Of a stretch of DNA of 64,000 bases, positions 41,401-54,018 are shown one piece after another. The first letter of the stretch is position 1. Every line of letters begins with the position of its first letter. Origin of the DNA: Brachionus plicatilis (taxonomy: Eukaryota > Rotifera > Eurotatoria > Ploima > Brachionidae); contig QEOQ01000534.1 of NCBI GenBank assembly GCA_010279815.1, positions 408,511-472,510 on the forward strand. The letters run 5' to 3'. A program made the position numbers and the translations under genes. The notes under the pieces are model-generated. The model saw only the letters and a list, made by a program, of their open reading frames with translations, did no database searches and was not told the origin of the DNA.

Positions 41401-44400
41401 ATTTCTAAATATTTTAATTTAATAATAATGTAAAGTGTGTTAATTTAATAAATAAATCATCAATATAAAAATTTAGTTCCACAGTTTCTGAGACCTCTCA
41501 AATTTGCACCCTGAAATAATTAGGAACTTGGTAAAAAATGGGATAAAACAAAAAGTAATAGGAGAATAGCTTAATTAGTGGGAGGATCAGAAAAAAGTGT
41601 TAGAACCACACGAAAGAATTATGAAACTAATGAAACTTTAGAAATCAACTAGGTATGGGAGATCAAGAAAGTTCACGTAGGGACCAGAATAGTTTATTAA
41701 TAAAGTTAAGAAAATATCCTAGAATAAGTAATAAGAAATTGGACTTTAGCTTTAATTCTAAGTTTTAAAATGTTAAGTTAGTCACAAAAATTTAAGTTAA
41801 GTCATTTGATTAAAAAAATCAAGTAAGTTATAAGTCAAATTAATATTAAATAAAAAAAATTCAATAACTTTACTTAGAAATGTAACTTAAAAAAACTCCG
41901 AATAAAATTTTTTAGATTAAGAATCATCAAGTTCAGTCTTATTAATAAAAAATTGATTAACTTAGTTTTTTTATTTATAATTAGACTTCTCTGAACAAAA
42001 ATTACTTAAAAATTGAAAAAGAGTTTATTTTTATCGAGACAAAAAGCAATTTGAGTTTTTTGTTATTAAATTTGAAAACTTCCAAGTCAACAAATAAAAT
42101 TTAAAAATGAAGTTTAATAATTTAAAATTTTAACTAGTCTGCTACGGTTTTTGGGTGCATTTGGTCAATTGGTGCTACAAGTGATAATGACAGTCGCGTA
42201 AAGTTTGACGCGTTCATTCGAGATCTAATAAAAGGAAAAATAAATGAATTTCCGGTTCCTGAATCACTAGGAAAACTTGAGGTGTCTTTTTCCGACAATG
42301 GACACGTCTACGATTTTTACTATCAGGTAATTTTAGAAATTTATTTTAAATTAAAATCAAAATAAATTTAAAATTTTGATTCAGATGAAAAATAGAGGTG
42401 AATGGAGACACTGGAATGACTTATTAAAATCTAGTGAAGAGGGTAAAGTCAAAAATATAAGACAAATGATTGTTCCGACTATGGATACAGTCCGAACTTT
42501 TTACCTCCTCGAATACTGCATTAAACACAAACGACCACTTTTACTTGTGGGCGATACTGGCACTGGCAAAAGTGTCTACATTCAAAACTATCTGATGAAT
42601 CATTTGAATAAAGAGGAGTACATGGCCTTTTTTGTAAATTTTTCAGCCCAGACTAGCGCTAATCAAGTTCAGGAGATATTTATGTCCAAATTAGACAAGC
42701 GTAGAAAAGGAATTTTCGGACCTCCAATGATGCGAAAAGCAGTATTTTTTGTTGATGATATGAATATGCCACAAAGGGAGAAATATGGCGCCCAACCTCC
42801 AATAGAACTGCTTAGAATGTTTATTGACCATGGATACTGGTACGACAAAAAGGATACGACAAGCTTTTCCATCCAGGACATTCAATTGGTGTCAGCCATG
42901 GGTCCTCCAGGAGGCGGTCGCAATCCAGTGACACCTAGATTTATCCGTCATTTTAATGTCATCAGTGTAAATCCGTTCAATGACGAGACAATGACCAGAA
43001 TTTTTTCCACTCTAATGACCACATACTTGAGAGTATTTTAAATTGGATAATTTTTTTTTTAAATTCTAATTTTTTTTTTCAGATGCAAGAGTTTCCACCT
43101 GACTATTTTTCAATAGGTAATTTGATTGTGCAGTCTACACTGCACATTTACAAAGAATCGGCAAAAAATCTGCTGCCAACACCCGCAAAGTCACATTACA
43201 TCTTTAATCTAAGAGATTTTAGTCGAGTAATTCTTGGCTGTTGCTTGGTGCGAAAGTCCGAAATGGAGTCCAAAAGATTGTTTTTGCGCCTTTGGGTACA
43301 TGAGACTATGCGAGTGTTTTATGACCGCTTGATAGATGACAATGACAGAAAGTGGCTGGTCGAGTAAGAAAAAAATTAACTTTAAACTTAGGAAAAAAAA
43401 ATAAATAATTTTTTTAAAATAAAGTGCCATCAGAGGATGTGTTAAGGACATTTTTAAAGAACAATTTGATTCAGTGTTTGAACATTTGGCAAACAATGGC
43501 CAAGGAGGTGGAGGCAGAGTGAGTGAAGAAGATTTGCGCAGTTTGATGTTCGGAGATTTTATGCACCCTGACTTAGAAGTAGATGAACGATTCTACGAAG
43601 AGATAAAAATCATTGATTCAATGAACGGTGTAGTGGAACAATGTTTGGAAGAGTACAATAACACCCACAAGAACAAAATGAGTTTGGTAATTTTTAGATA
43701 TGTCTTGGAACATTTGAGCAGAATATGCAGAGTTTTACGCTCACCTGGAGGCAATGCTCTATTAGTGGGTGTAGGCGGCAGTGGTCGTCAATCGCTGACC
43801 CGTCTGGCAACAGCTATGGCTGGCTTTCAGATCATCCAACCTGAAATAACCAAAAATTACGGCATGAATGAGTGGCGTGATGACTTAAAAGTACTAATTT
43901 AATTTTTGATTAGATTCTTAACTTTTTTATTGATTCTAGAAAGTGTTAAAACTTGCCGGAGCCCAGGGTCAACCAACAGTTTTCCTAATAACTGACTCTC
44001 AGATTAAAGATGAAACATTTTTGGAAGATATTGACAGTTTGCTGAACACTGGCGAAGTTCCTAATTTGTTTGCAGCTGATGAAAAAGGTGAAATAATGGA
44101 AGCAGTTGCGGCTCCTGCTTTAGCTCAAGCTGAAGACAAAAATGCCGAATTTTCACCATTGGCTTTATTCGCCTTTTTTGTAAACAGATGCCGCGATAAT
44201 TTGCATGTGGTGATTGCATTCAGTCCGATTGGAGAAACTTTTAGAAACCGAATCCGCAAATTTCCGTCCCTGATCAACTGCTGTAACATTGATTGGTTCC
44301 AAGCATGGCCCGAGGATGCTTTGGAAAGAGTTGCCAAAGCTTCTCTCCTAAAAATAGACATCGAGGATGACCAAAGAAGTGCCTGTGTTGAAATTTGTAA

Positions 44401-47400
44401 ATACTTTCATGTATCTTCGTCTCAACTCAGTGAAAAGTAAGACTAAATTTAATAAAAAAAAATATTTTTTTTTAAATTAAATTTTATTAAGATTTTATCA
44501 AAAACTTGGCCGAAAGACATATGTTACTCCGACGTCATATCTTCAACTTATATCCGGGTTTAAGTCATTGATTTCTTCCAAACAAAGTGAAATAATGTCA
44601 GCTAAAAGAAGATACGTGAATGGTCTTGAAAAACTTGCTTTTGCTGAATCACAAGTTGCCATTATGAGAAAAGATTTGGAAGAATTGCAGCCACAACTAA
44701 AAACTGCAGCTGAAGAAACAGAAAAAATGATGAAAACTATCGAAATAGAGTCGAAACAAGCTGAAGAACAGCGGGCTGTGGTTTCGGCTGAAGAAGCTAT
44801 TGCTAATGAAAAAGCCAGCGTTGCTCAAGCATTAAAAGATGAGTGTCAAGCAGAACTTGCAGTTGCTCTACCAGCCTTAGAAGCAGCCAAAGCTGCACTA
44901 GATACAATAAAGCAATCAGATATAGTTCTTGTTAAGGCAATGAATAATCCTCCACTAGGAGTCAAGCTAGTGCTTGCCGCTGTATGTATTCTGAAAGGAA
45001 TATTACCTGAAAGAGTTAATGATCCTAATAATCCAGGTCAAAAAGTAAGTTTGATTTTAAAAACTAAAATATTTTTCAATCTATTTAGTAAACTTATTAT
45101 TGAATTATTATTAAAAAAAAATAGTTAATTATTTTAATTCTTCCGAGAAAAACCTTTTGAATATTCAAAATTATTTAAAAACTTAAAGAATGATAAAAAA
45201 ATTCTTTTAAAGAAAACAAAAATGAATAACATATTATCAGATCATTTATAAAAGGAATTTTATTTTATGAAAAAATTTTTCAGACTTATTTTTTTCACAA
45301 ATTTGACTCAAAAATACTTTAAAAAAATTTATTTAGGAAATATTTTTCCAAAATCACTTGTAAAGTTTTATTTCTTTTAATATTTAAATTAATTTTTTAT
45401 ATTTACAATTTTTAAATATTAAATATTATTGCTTCATCAACAAATTTATATTAAAGTTTTTAATGAGTTATAAAAAAACTTAGTTATTTCTAAGATTTTG
45501 AAAAATTATTTATTTGTTTTGTGTCATCGAGCAAAATACGCTTAATTTTTTTTTTCTAACTCGTCATAAATCGAGTGAATTTTAGAAAAAAGAAGTAAAA
45601 TATGGGGAAATAAACTAAGCTTGTGTTGTATGATGAAATTTAAACAAAACTTACATTAAAAAAAGAAAAAATTTTGTAACTTAATATTTAAAAATTTATT
45701 CTATAGATATAACAAACCGTATCAATTTTTGTGAAATCCATTGCAAAAATCTGCAAATATTCTTAAGTTTCTGCAAAATTTGCCGCAATTAAAAAGTTTT
45801 AAAGGTGAAATTCAAATACAAATTAAACAAAAATTCTTATTTTTTTGATGAATTAATATTAAAGCTAATAAAATATACTTTAAAAAATAATTCAACAAAG
45901 TGCAACATACTTTGTTACGTAATTTGTAAGTAAAAAAGGTGAAATAAAGTATGTTGCACTTTGTTGAATTATTTTTTAAAGTATATTTTATTAGCTTTAA
46001 TTTTATATCATCAAAAAAAGAATAATTTTTGTTCAATTTGTATTTGAATTTCACAATACCAGTTTTTAAATTAAACACGCAATTAATTATCAGAGTTTTT
46101 ACAGACTTTCGCAATTTGTTACATTTAGAAAATAAATTTTAGACCACTTGAATATTAACTTATGAAATTTTTGATTTTTGAAAGTTTTTTATGAAAGTAG
46201 GGTTAAGGGTCGGTAGAACGAATTTTAAGTTTAAAAATAAAAAGTCTTTCAATTTTGAATTTTCTTAAAATAACTGTACCAAAAAACTGATTTTAAATTT
46301 TTAAAAACTGATTTTTAATACTTTAAAAACTGTCGGAAAAAAAGCGAATAATTTTTTGACACCGCTGTTTTAATAAAATTTACCCTAATTTAATAAGAAC
46401 TCCTCTATTTTAATAAAAACTCGTCTAAATCAATTAAAAATACATCTAAATGTAAAAAAAGATTTACAGATATAAAAAAAAAAATTTATTAAAAACTTTA
46501 AATAAGTAAATTAGTACCTTAAATGGTACCATATTAAAAATAGTACCTTACAGAAAATAAATTGTGTCAAAAATACAACTTATGGCTAAAAGATTATATG
46601 TTTTTTTATATACGATATTTTTTTGTTCTAACCGCAACCTTTTAAATTTAAAAACCTTTTTAATTTTAAAAAAGCAAGAAATATTTTTAATAGTTATTTT
46701 AAAATTAGCGGTGAGGAAAATTAGACCTCAAAAAAATATTCCTAATAATTGATAAAATTTGCTTATAAACTCTAATTATTAAAGATAATGGATTATTGGA
46801 TACCGTCAAAAAAACTGCTCGGTGACATGGGCTTCCTAAAAGATTTGATCGCCTTTGACAAGGACAATCTCAATCCGGCAGCTGTAGCCAAAATAAAAAA
46901 AGAATACATGCCAAATCCAGAATTTCAACCAAGCAGAGTGGCAAATGCTTCATCAGCTGCAGAGGGTCTTTGCAAATGGGCACAAGCGATGGTCAAGTAT
47001 GACGAAATTAAAAAAGTTGTAGCACCAAAGGAAGAAAAATTAGCCACTGCTCAAGAAGAGCTCGCTGTGCTGAACAAAGCACTGAACGAAAAGCAGTCCC
47101 AACTAAAAGAAGTGGAAGACAAATTGGAAAAGCTTAGACAAGACTTCCAGGCCACGACAGACAAAAAAAATCACCTGGAAAAAGAAGTTGACTTGTGCGG
47201 AAAAAAATTAATCAGAGCTCAGAAATTAATAGGTGGCCTTGGTGGCGAAAAAACCCGCTGGACCCAAGCAGCTGAAAATTTACAGCAAATTTACGACAAT
47301 TTACTCGGCGACGTGCTCATTTCGTCCGGAGTAATTGGTTACCTGGGCCCATTCACGGCCATTTTTAGAGAAGAATGCATTACCGATTGGATCAAAGTTT

Positions 47401-50400
47401 CCAAATCGAAAAAAATCGCCTGCAGCGACCCGACCAAGTACTCGCTTAGTTCAACACTGGGTGAGCCTATAAAAATTCAACAATGGACCATTGCTGGCTT
47501 GCCAAAAGATTCTTTTTCAATAGACAACGCGGTCATAGTCTTTAACTCGAAGCGATGGCCCTTGATGATAGATCCACAGGGTCAAGCGAATAGATGGGTG
47601 AAAAACTCGGAAAAAGACAACAAATTGACAATTTTAAAACTTACCGATTCGGACATGATGCGAAATTTGGAAAATTCTATCCAGTTCGGAACTCCTGTGT
47701 TGCTGGAAAATGTAGGCGAAGAGCTTGACCCTTCACTGGAGCCGCTCTTGCTGCGCTCTACATTCAAACAAGGCGGCGTAGAAATGATCAAGTTGGGTGA
47801 CAATTTAATTGAGTACAGCAAGGACTTCCGACTTTACATCACAACCAAGCTAAGAAATCCGCACTACTTGCCCGAAGTGGCCACAAAAGTCAATCTGCTC
47901 AATTTTATGATAACCCTCGAGGGTCTAGAAGATCAATTGCTGGGCATTGTGGTTGCCAAAGAGAGGCCAGAACTTGAGGAAGAAAGACAAGCACTGATCA
48001 TCACCACAGCCCAGAACGCCAAGGCCCTAAAAGACGTAGAGGACAGAATTTTGTTCACTCTGTCTTCCGAAGGAAATATTCTAGAAGACGAGACTGCCAT
48101 TCAGACTCTGGATGATGCCAAAGTAATCGCTGATGAGATCAACAAGAAGCAAAAAATTGGCCAAGAAACAGCCAAAAAAATTGAGACATCGCGCCAAGAA
48201 TACAAACCAATGGCTCAGCATTCGTCAACACTTTTCTTTTGTCTTACCGATTTGCCAAACATTGACCCAATGTACCAATACTCGCTGCAGTGGTTCATCA
48301 ACTTGTATCTAAATTCCATCCAGGACAGTCTCAAGTCCAAAAATATACAAAGAAGACTGAAAAATCTTCAGGAGCATTTCACCTACAATCTGTATTCGAA
48401 TGTGTGCAGGTCTTTGTTTGAAAAAGACAAGCTGCTTTTTTCCTTTATTTTGTGCTCAAATTTGCTGATGGCCAGAAGTGAGCTGGACCGAAACGAGTAC
48501 ATGTTCTTTTTGACAGGTGGCGTTGGCCTAGAGAACAAGCTCAAAAACCCGGCGTCCGCTTGGCTAGTGGACAAAAGCTGGGACGAAATTTGCAGATGCA
48601 ATGACTTGCCTAGTTTCAAGGGATTTAGGGAAAATTTTGAGACCAAATTGGACAAATGGAAAGAGTTGTATGACACCAAAGAGCCTCATTTGGCCAATTT
48701 TCCGGAGCCCTTTAACGAAAAGCTAAATCAATTCCAAAAAATGATGGTAATTCGCTGCATATGTCCGGACAAAATAACACTGGCAGTGACAGAATTTGTA
48801 AAGAGAAACCTTGGTCAAAAGTTTATCGAACCACCACCGTTCGATTTGGCCAAGTCCTATGCCGATTCGAACAGCTGCATTCCTTTGGTGTTCATTCTGT
48901 CGCCGGGCGCAGACCCCATGGCTCAGCTGTTAAAGTTCTCACAGGACAAGGGCTTCGACGGCGACAAATTTAAAGCTATTTCCCTGGGACAAGGCCAAGG
49001 AGTCATAGCCGCAAAGTTGATCGCCGAAGCGCAGCAAAATGGTACCTGGGTATGTCTGCAAAATTGTCATCTAGCAGTTTCATGGATGACTGCGCTGGAA
49101 AAAATATGCGAAGAATTCCGCACTGACAACACCCATCCGGAGTTCAGACTCTGGCTGACCAGCTATCCATCGAGCAAATTTCCGGTCACTGTGCTTCAAA
49201 ATGGAGTCAAAATGACCAACGAACCACCCACTGGCCTGAGAATGAATTTGCTTCAAAGCTACATGAATGATCCGATTAGCGATGCGGAATTTTTACAGGG
49301 AATACAGCCCGAAAAAGAGGCCTACTTTGATAGACTGTTGTATGGCCTTTGCTTTTTTCATGCTTTGATTCAAGAGCGGCGAAAGTTCGGACCACTGGGC
49401 TTCAACATTCCATACGGATTCAACGATTCCGATCTTCACATTTCGGTAAGACAACTTCTCATGTTTTTGAACGAATACGAAGATGTGCCATATGATGCCA
49501 TATCATACATGACCGGAGAGTGCAATTACGGTGGTAGGGTTACCGATGACTGGGACAGACGGTGTTTAAAGACAATTTTGGCTGATTTCTTCAATCCTAG
49601 AGTGGCGCTTGAAAATAAGACAAAAGTTTCACCAAGTGGTCTTTACTTTATACCGCCCAAGAGCAAATACGAAGAGTATGTGGAGTTTATAAAAAATTTG
49701 CCGCAGACCCAGTACCCGGAGGTGTTTGGTATGCACGAAAATGTGGACATTTCCAAGGATCTTCAGGCAACCAAACTTTTATTTGACTCTATTTTGCTTA
49801 CACTGGGTAGCACATCGGCCCAGGGTGGTGACACTGACAAACAGCTAATGGACATTTCCAAGGACATATTGGGAAAATTGCCGCCAAATTTCAACATCGA
49901 GTTGGCAATGCAAAAGTATCCGACCCGATATGAAGAAAGCATGAACACAGTTTTGGTGCAAGAAATGGAAAGATACAATAAATTGGTAACAGTGGTGCGC
50001 ACAAGTTTTCAGAATTTGCAAAAAGCCATCAAAGGTTTGGTAGTTATGAACCAAGAGTTGGAGTCGTTGGCAAATAGTTTGTTGATTGGCAAAGTGCCTG
50101 AGATGTGGGTTAAACATTCGTATCCGTCTTTGAAGCCTTTGGGAAGCTATTTCAACGATTTGTTAGAGAGATTGAAATTTTTGCAAAAATGGTATGATCA
50201 GAATAAGCCACCATCGTTTTGGGTATCTGGTTTTTACTTTACACAAGCATTTTTGACTGGGGTCAAGCAGAACTATGCTCGTAAATACACCATACCGATT
50301 GATTTGTTGACATTTGACTTTGAGGTCATAGCCAAGGATTACATTGATGAGCATCCGACAGACGGTGCGTATATTTACGGCTTGTTTGTGGACGGTGCCA

Positions 50401-50729
50401 GATGGGACCGTGAAAAAGGCCTGCTAGGTGAACAACATTCGAAAATATTGTATGATGTCATGCCGATAATTTGGTGCAAACCTATTAAAAACGCTGACTT
50501 GAAGATTAGTTCAAGTTATGAATGTCCGGTTTATAAGACCAGTGAGCGTCGTGGTGTTCTAAGCACTACTGGTCATTCAACCAATTTTGTTTTGCCAATA
50601 ATGCTAAAAACTGATCTTCCTGTGGAACATTGGATCAAAAGAGGTAATTGATTTTTTGTTTTTAGAATTTTTTCTAATTTTTTTTTATTTTTTAAAGGAG
50701 TTGCCTTGTTATGTCAGTTGGATGATTAA
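32455..50729 (+). CDS. Axonemal inner-arm dynein heavy chain, DNAH7 type, 22 exons, full length
   Basis: Minus-end-directed microtubule motor of the ciliary axoneme. Exons: 32455-32609, 32661-32751, 32802-33094, 33700-34051, 34100-34291, 34352-34499, 34555-34646, 34706-34884, 34930-35398, 35460-35581, 35641-35804, 35996-36153, 36959-39673, 39727-40041, 42138-42326, 42385-43032, 43083-43363, 43425-43890, 43940-44436, 44492-45044, 46785-50643, 50698-50729. Phases agree and give 3,989 residues, close to the roughly 4,000 usual for this class. Order: tail and linker; AAA1 P-loop GPAGTGKT (about residue 1298) after the conserved TDRCYRTL segment; AAA2 with degenerate GDPFGAKT (about 1579); AAA3 GDTGTGKS (about 1934); AAA4 GVGGSGRQS (about 2303); coiled-coil stalk across exons 20 and 21; AAA5/AAA6 and the C-terminal domain with [18 protein letters not shown], ending [15 protein letters not shown]. 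The degenerate AAA2 loop and C-terminus resemble DNAH7; DNAH3 and DNAH12 are close relatives. Start chosen as the first ATG of a first exon that splices in phase. Confidence 0.93.
36154..36958. other. Dynein intron 12, no gene seen
   Basis: An 805-base intron before the 2.7 kb exon. It includes a less AT-rich patch at about 36590-36680 with an imperfect inverted repeat (TTGAACTCATCATCAGCTG against CAGCTCATCATTAATCG). No coding frame is visible. Confidence 0.5.
40437..41078 (-). mobile_element. Decayed LINE 3' fragment in dynein intron 14
   Basis: This fragment matches the last 600 bases of the LINE at 14461-15765, in the same antisense orientation. Shared parts are the ACATAAAACAAATAAACAAA-type tail, the hairpin AGCTCTAGCT, and the C-terminal RT coding part around CATCGTGCATCACGAGGC. 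Several frameshifts and small deletions break the frame. It occupies the 2.1 kb intron 40042-42137. Confidence 0.75.
45804..46060. mobile_element. Foldback MITE, copy C, in dynein intron 20
   Basis: Long inverted arms around a short loop; arms include GAAATTCAAATACAAATT and CAACAAAGTGCAACATACTT with their reverse complements. Ends are GGTGAAATTC (left, apparently five bases shorter) and, reversed, GGTATTGTGAAATTC. Flanks AGTTTTAAA and AGTTTTTAA match at 8 of 9 positions. An old LINE tail-like sequence lies just upstream at about 45511-45540. Confidence 0.7.
46352..46572. repeat. Small dispersed repeat with TTTTTGACAC ends
   Basis: A segment of about 220 bases begins TTTTTTGACACCGCTG and ends TGTGTCAAAAA, a short terminal inverted repeat. 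The start motif TTTTTTGACACCG recurs at 12557 and 17913, and in reverse near 52485-52500. It may be another non-autonomous DNA element. Evidence is limited to the short ends. Confidence 0.35.
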
Positions 50730-52508
50730 TATATTTTAAGAAAAATTTTTGAATTTTAATTATTTTTTAATTATTTAATAAAAAATTGTTTAGTAAAAAT
50801 AAAAATTTGATTAGTTTATTGTTTGTTAAATCATCAATAATGTTTTACTTAAATATTCACACAAATTTGAATAATCTTTAGGCTAATTTATTAATCAAAT
50901 AGGTATTATTAAATTTTTTCAGGATATTTTTAATAATATACAAAGAATATTTTTAATTTGGATCAATTTTTAATAATTTTGGGTATCAATATGTTCACTC
51001 ATGAAAATTGGTTTTAAAATAAATTTCAAATAGAAGCTAATCTTTAGAATTTCTTTAAAATAATCTATTTAATATTAAAAAGTACCTATTTTTTGAGATG
51101 TAAACAAATATTTTTGGCAATACAAAATCAAATTCATATAAGTTCGTAATTGATTGAATGTATTGAAAGAATTATAAGTATGAATAATTTGGTTATGATC
51201 AAGTATTACGGATATTAAAATGAATAATGTTTAAAAGATCGAATCATTCGATCTTCTACTACTACTATTTCTACCACAATCACATACATATTTAAATTTC
51301 TCGGTTTGATTAACTTTCGCACCATTTGTTCTTGAGAAATTAAGAGTAATTTATCAAAAATGAAAGCATAAATATTGTGAAAGAAAGTGCTTGAATGTAA
51401 TTAAAAAGAAATGAGAATTTTGGGTTTTTTATCTTTAAGAATTCAACGATAAAATATCTGAATTTTAATAAATTTTTTATTACTCGTAAAAAGTACATTT
51501 ATATTTATATCCCATTGATTGTTAATAATAATTAATTTAATTAAATCAGGGAGAAAAAATCAATCCATTGTGGAATTTAGTTTTGAAACAATATTTTAGC
51601 AAAAATGTTAGTTTATTCGAAATGTGCTTTTGATTTACAATTCAAAATTGAATTTAAAAACCCTGTTGACTTTTAGTAATTACTAAATATTTTACTACAG
51701 CGATGGAAAATCAAATTCTTTTAAGATCATTATTTGTAAATGGAATTGAAAGATTAATAAGTTGTGACAGTTCAGTTTACATAAAATATTGCGAATATGA
51801 AAATGAAAAATTCATTAATTGTAATTTTAAGTATTTAAAATTTTTCCCTAAAATTATTAATATTTTTAAGTTGAAAATAGCTCTTTCAAAGTAAACACGG
51901 ATTATAAATATTTTGAAAGCAATAATGTAATAGAGATATTTTGTCATGAAAATTCGTTGTTTATGATATTCTTAAAACATGAAGGTAAATAAATTTTATA
52001 AAACGAAAAAATAAATAAATGAAAGTATGGCGAGCTATAAAAACTTGACAATTAATTCAAAGACTGAATATGATTCCTTACAAATTAAGCGTAATAAAAA
52101 AATAAGCTAGCTATGAAGACAATTTGTATTTAATGTAAGGAATTCAAGATATTTAAGGATTTTTGACTATTAATGGATCAAAATTTTTCAAAATTTATTA
52201 TTAAAAAATAGTAAAAATAGATTTAATTCATCAAAGTTTAGTCTTAATTAATAAAAATACATCTAATCTAAAAAAAACTAATTTATAAAAAAAATATCTA
52301 CCCTAATAAAATTAAATAGAATTTATTATTTTTTTGGGTTGCATTTAGAACAAAAAAAAATTTTCTTTATAGCCATTGGCATGTTGTAAGTTGAGCGCAA
52401 TTTATTTTCTACACTTTGAGTATCAAAACAGTGGAAAACTTATCAAATTATACTGAATTTTTTCAAAAAGCGGAGTTTTTATTAATATAGCGGTATCAAA
52501 AGATTATT
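50730..52508. other. Intergenic AT-rich region
   Basis: No supportable gene. A 63-codon frame at 51703-51894 sits next to plausible AG and GT dinucleotides, but neighbouring pieces do not join it in phase. The right part (about 52200-52505) carries repeat-like text ending in TAGCGGTATCAAAAG, related in reverse to the element at 46352. Confidence 0.45.
50777..50782 (+). promoter_or_regulatory. AATAAA poly(A) signal of the dynein gene
   Basis: A canonical hexamer lies about 48 bases after the TAA stop at 50727-50729, in an AT-rich context. Confidence 0.55.
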
Positions 52509-52832
52509 GCCTTGTGAAATTTTACTACAAAAATTACATTACAAAAAGTAATAACGTAATATTTTTTTTAATTGTGCATAAATGATTCTGTAAAAGTACA
52601 ATATTGTACAAAAATTTACCAAAACGAATTCTAAGCTCTGCAAAAACTCTGCAAATTTCTCTAAAAATATTTGATTAGACTATCGAATAAATTGCAGAGT
52701 TTTTGCAGAGCTTAGAATTCGTTTTGGTAAAATTTTGTACAATTTTGTACTTTTACTGTTATGCACAATTAAAAAAAATATAACGTTATTACTTTTTGTA
52801 CTGTAATTTTTGTACCAAAATATCACATTGCC
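52509..52832. mobile_element. Foldback MITE, copy D
   Basis: Ends GCCTTGTGAAATTTTACTAC and, reversed, GGCAATGTGATATTTTGGTAC. Arms of roughly 140-150 bases are nearly perfect and include AGCTCTGCAAAAACTCTGCA with its complement and TAATAACGT. I could not find a matching 9-bp duplication at the flanks, so the insertion is either old or bounded a base or two differently. Confidence 0.65.
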
Positions 52833-53043
52833 ATACAGATAAATAGCGACAAATTCTGGAATACTTTTGACATTTACTTTTCATATATTTTAAAATTATC
52901 GAACAGTTTTCATCTTAAATTACAATTCGAAGTTCACAAAAAAAAATTATTTGAAGAAGAAAAAAAAGGAATTTTTTTTGTGAGCGAAACTATCATATCA
53001 AAATTGAGTCTTTAATTTTTTATAAAATTCCAAAAAATAAGGA

Positions 53044-53216
53044 AAGGATGTACTTTTTGTACTTTTTTTTTAAGTCAAAGTCAAAGTTAGTTTCTACCCA
53101 AAAAAGGATGTACTTTTTGTACTTTTTTTTTAAGTCAAAGTCAAAGTTAGTTTCTAACCAAAAAAGGATGTACTTTTTGTATTTTTTTTTTAAGTCAAAG
53201 TCAAAGTTAGTTTTGG
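53044..53216. repeat. Three tandem copies of a 60-bp unit
   Basis: The period is exactly 60 bases and the copies are almost identical (one T for C, and an ACCC/ACCA difference). The unit combines GGATGTACTTTTTGTAC, a T-run and AAGTCAAAGTCAAAGTTAG. The same unit appears singly near 54000 and reversed near 54260-54315. Confidence 0.9.
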
Positions 53217-53520
53217 GTTCATAATGTATCTAAGGATAGAAATATTTCACTTGGAAAAATTTATGTATGTCACTACATAAGTTTAGTTTTTGAATGTGTT
53301 TCGTTTTATTATTACTTTAATTAAATTTAAAGTTAATAAAGAAAATTTTTATTATAAGTTGAATTACATTTCACTTAAAATATATACAAATAAATTCTGA
53401 AATAAATAAAAAAAAATACAAATATATTTCGGTAAATATCCAAATTACGACTGTTCCATCTGTAAAATATCTACTGTTGGATTTGTCGGGCGTTTGGATA
53501 TTTGGTTTTTCAAAATAAAA

Positions 53521-54018
53521 TTATACAATTGATTGGTCATGCGACTCTATACCATCATGTATGTGTAGGAATGTACTATGGTTACAGTATAACCTACACA
53601 TATTTTTTCTGTAAACAAACACCATTTGATATGAAAGTAGACAGTCTCTACATTTCATTGTAACGCTGTCATATTTGCTGGTATTTTTTGAACCTAAAAA
53701 TAAATAAATTTTTAATATAACTAAAAATTGATGTTAAATGTACTTACGCAAACCAAAAAAAGCTTTGGATTTGAACAAATTGAAAAAAACAAATCTCTGT
53801 ATCCAGAATTTGTTCACAGCACTAGTGAACACTGAAAACAAATCGAAATTTTTTTCAATTTTGCCGCCATCCGTACAATATAAAGAAAAGTTGTAGGGAA
53901 TTGTAATCCATGGTGAAGAGACAAAGACATAGTCTCTTTGATATCCTATCCCTGGTGATGTCCGCTTTGTGGATTTTTGTAGACCAATATCATTTTTTGT
54001 CAAAGTCAAAGTTAGTTT
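53521..54018 (-). CDS. Possible two-exon antisense gene or fragment inside the inverted-repeat element
   Basis: On the minus strand an open exon runs from about 54018 down to 53748 and ends at a strong donor, GTAAGTAC. A second exon, 53693 to 53521, follows a TTTTTAG acceptor. They join in phase and end at TAA (53521-53523), about 145 residues in all. The second exon contains a CxxC (KCRDC) and later Cys and His residues (MCRLYCNH, then HIH), which suggests a small zinc-binding fold, but I do not recognise a family. No convincing ATG starts the first exon, so the 5' part is missing or lies in an exon I did not find. Boundaries of the first exon are uncertain. Confidence 0.35.

Noticed and set aside
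51703..51894. 63-codon plus-strand ORF beginning with ATG after an AG
   Set aside because: Neighbouring potential exons give immediate stops when joined at the available donors and acceptors; no homology recognised.
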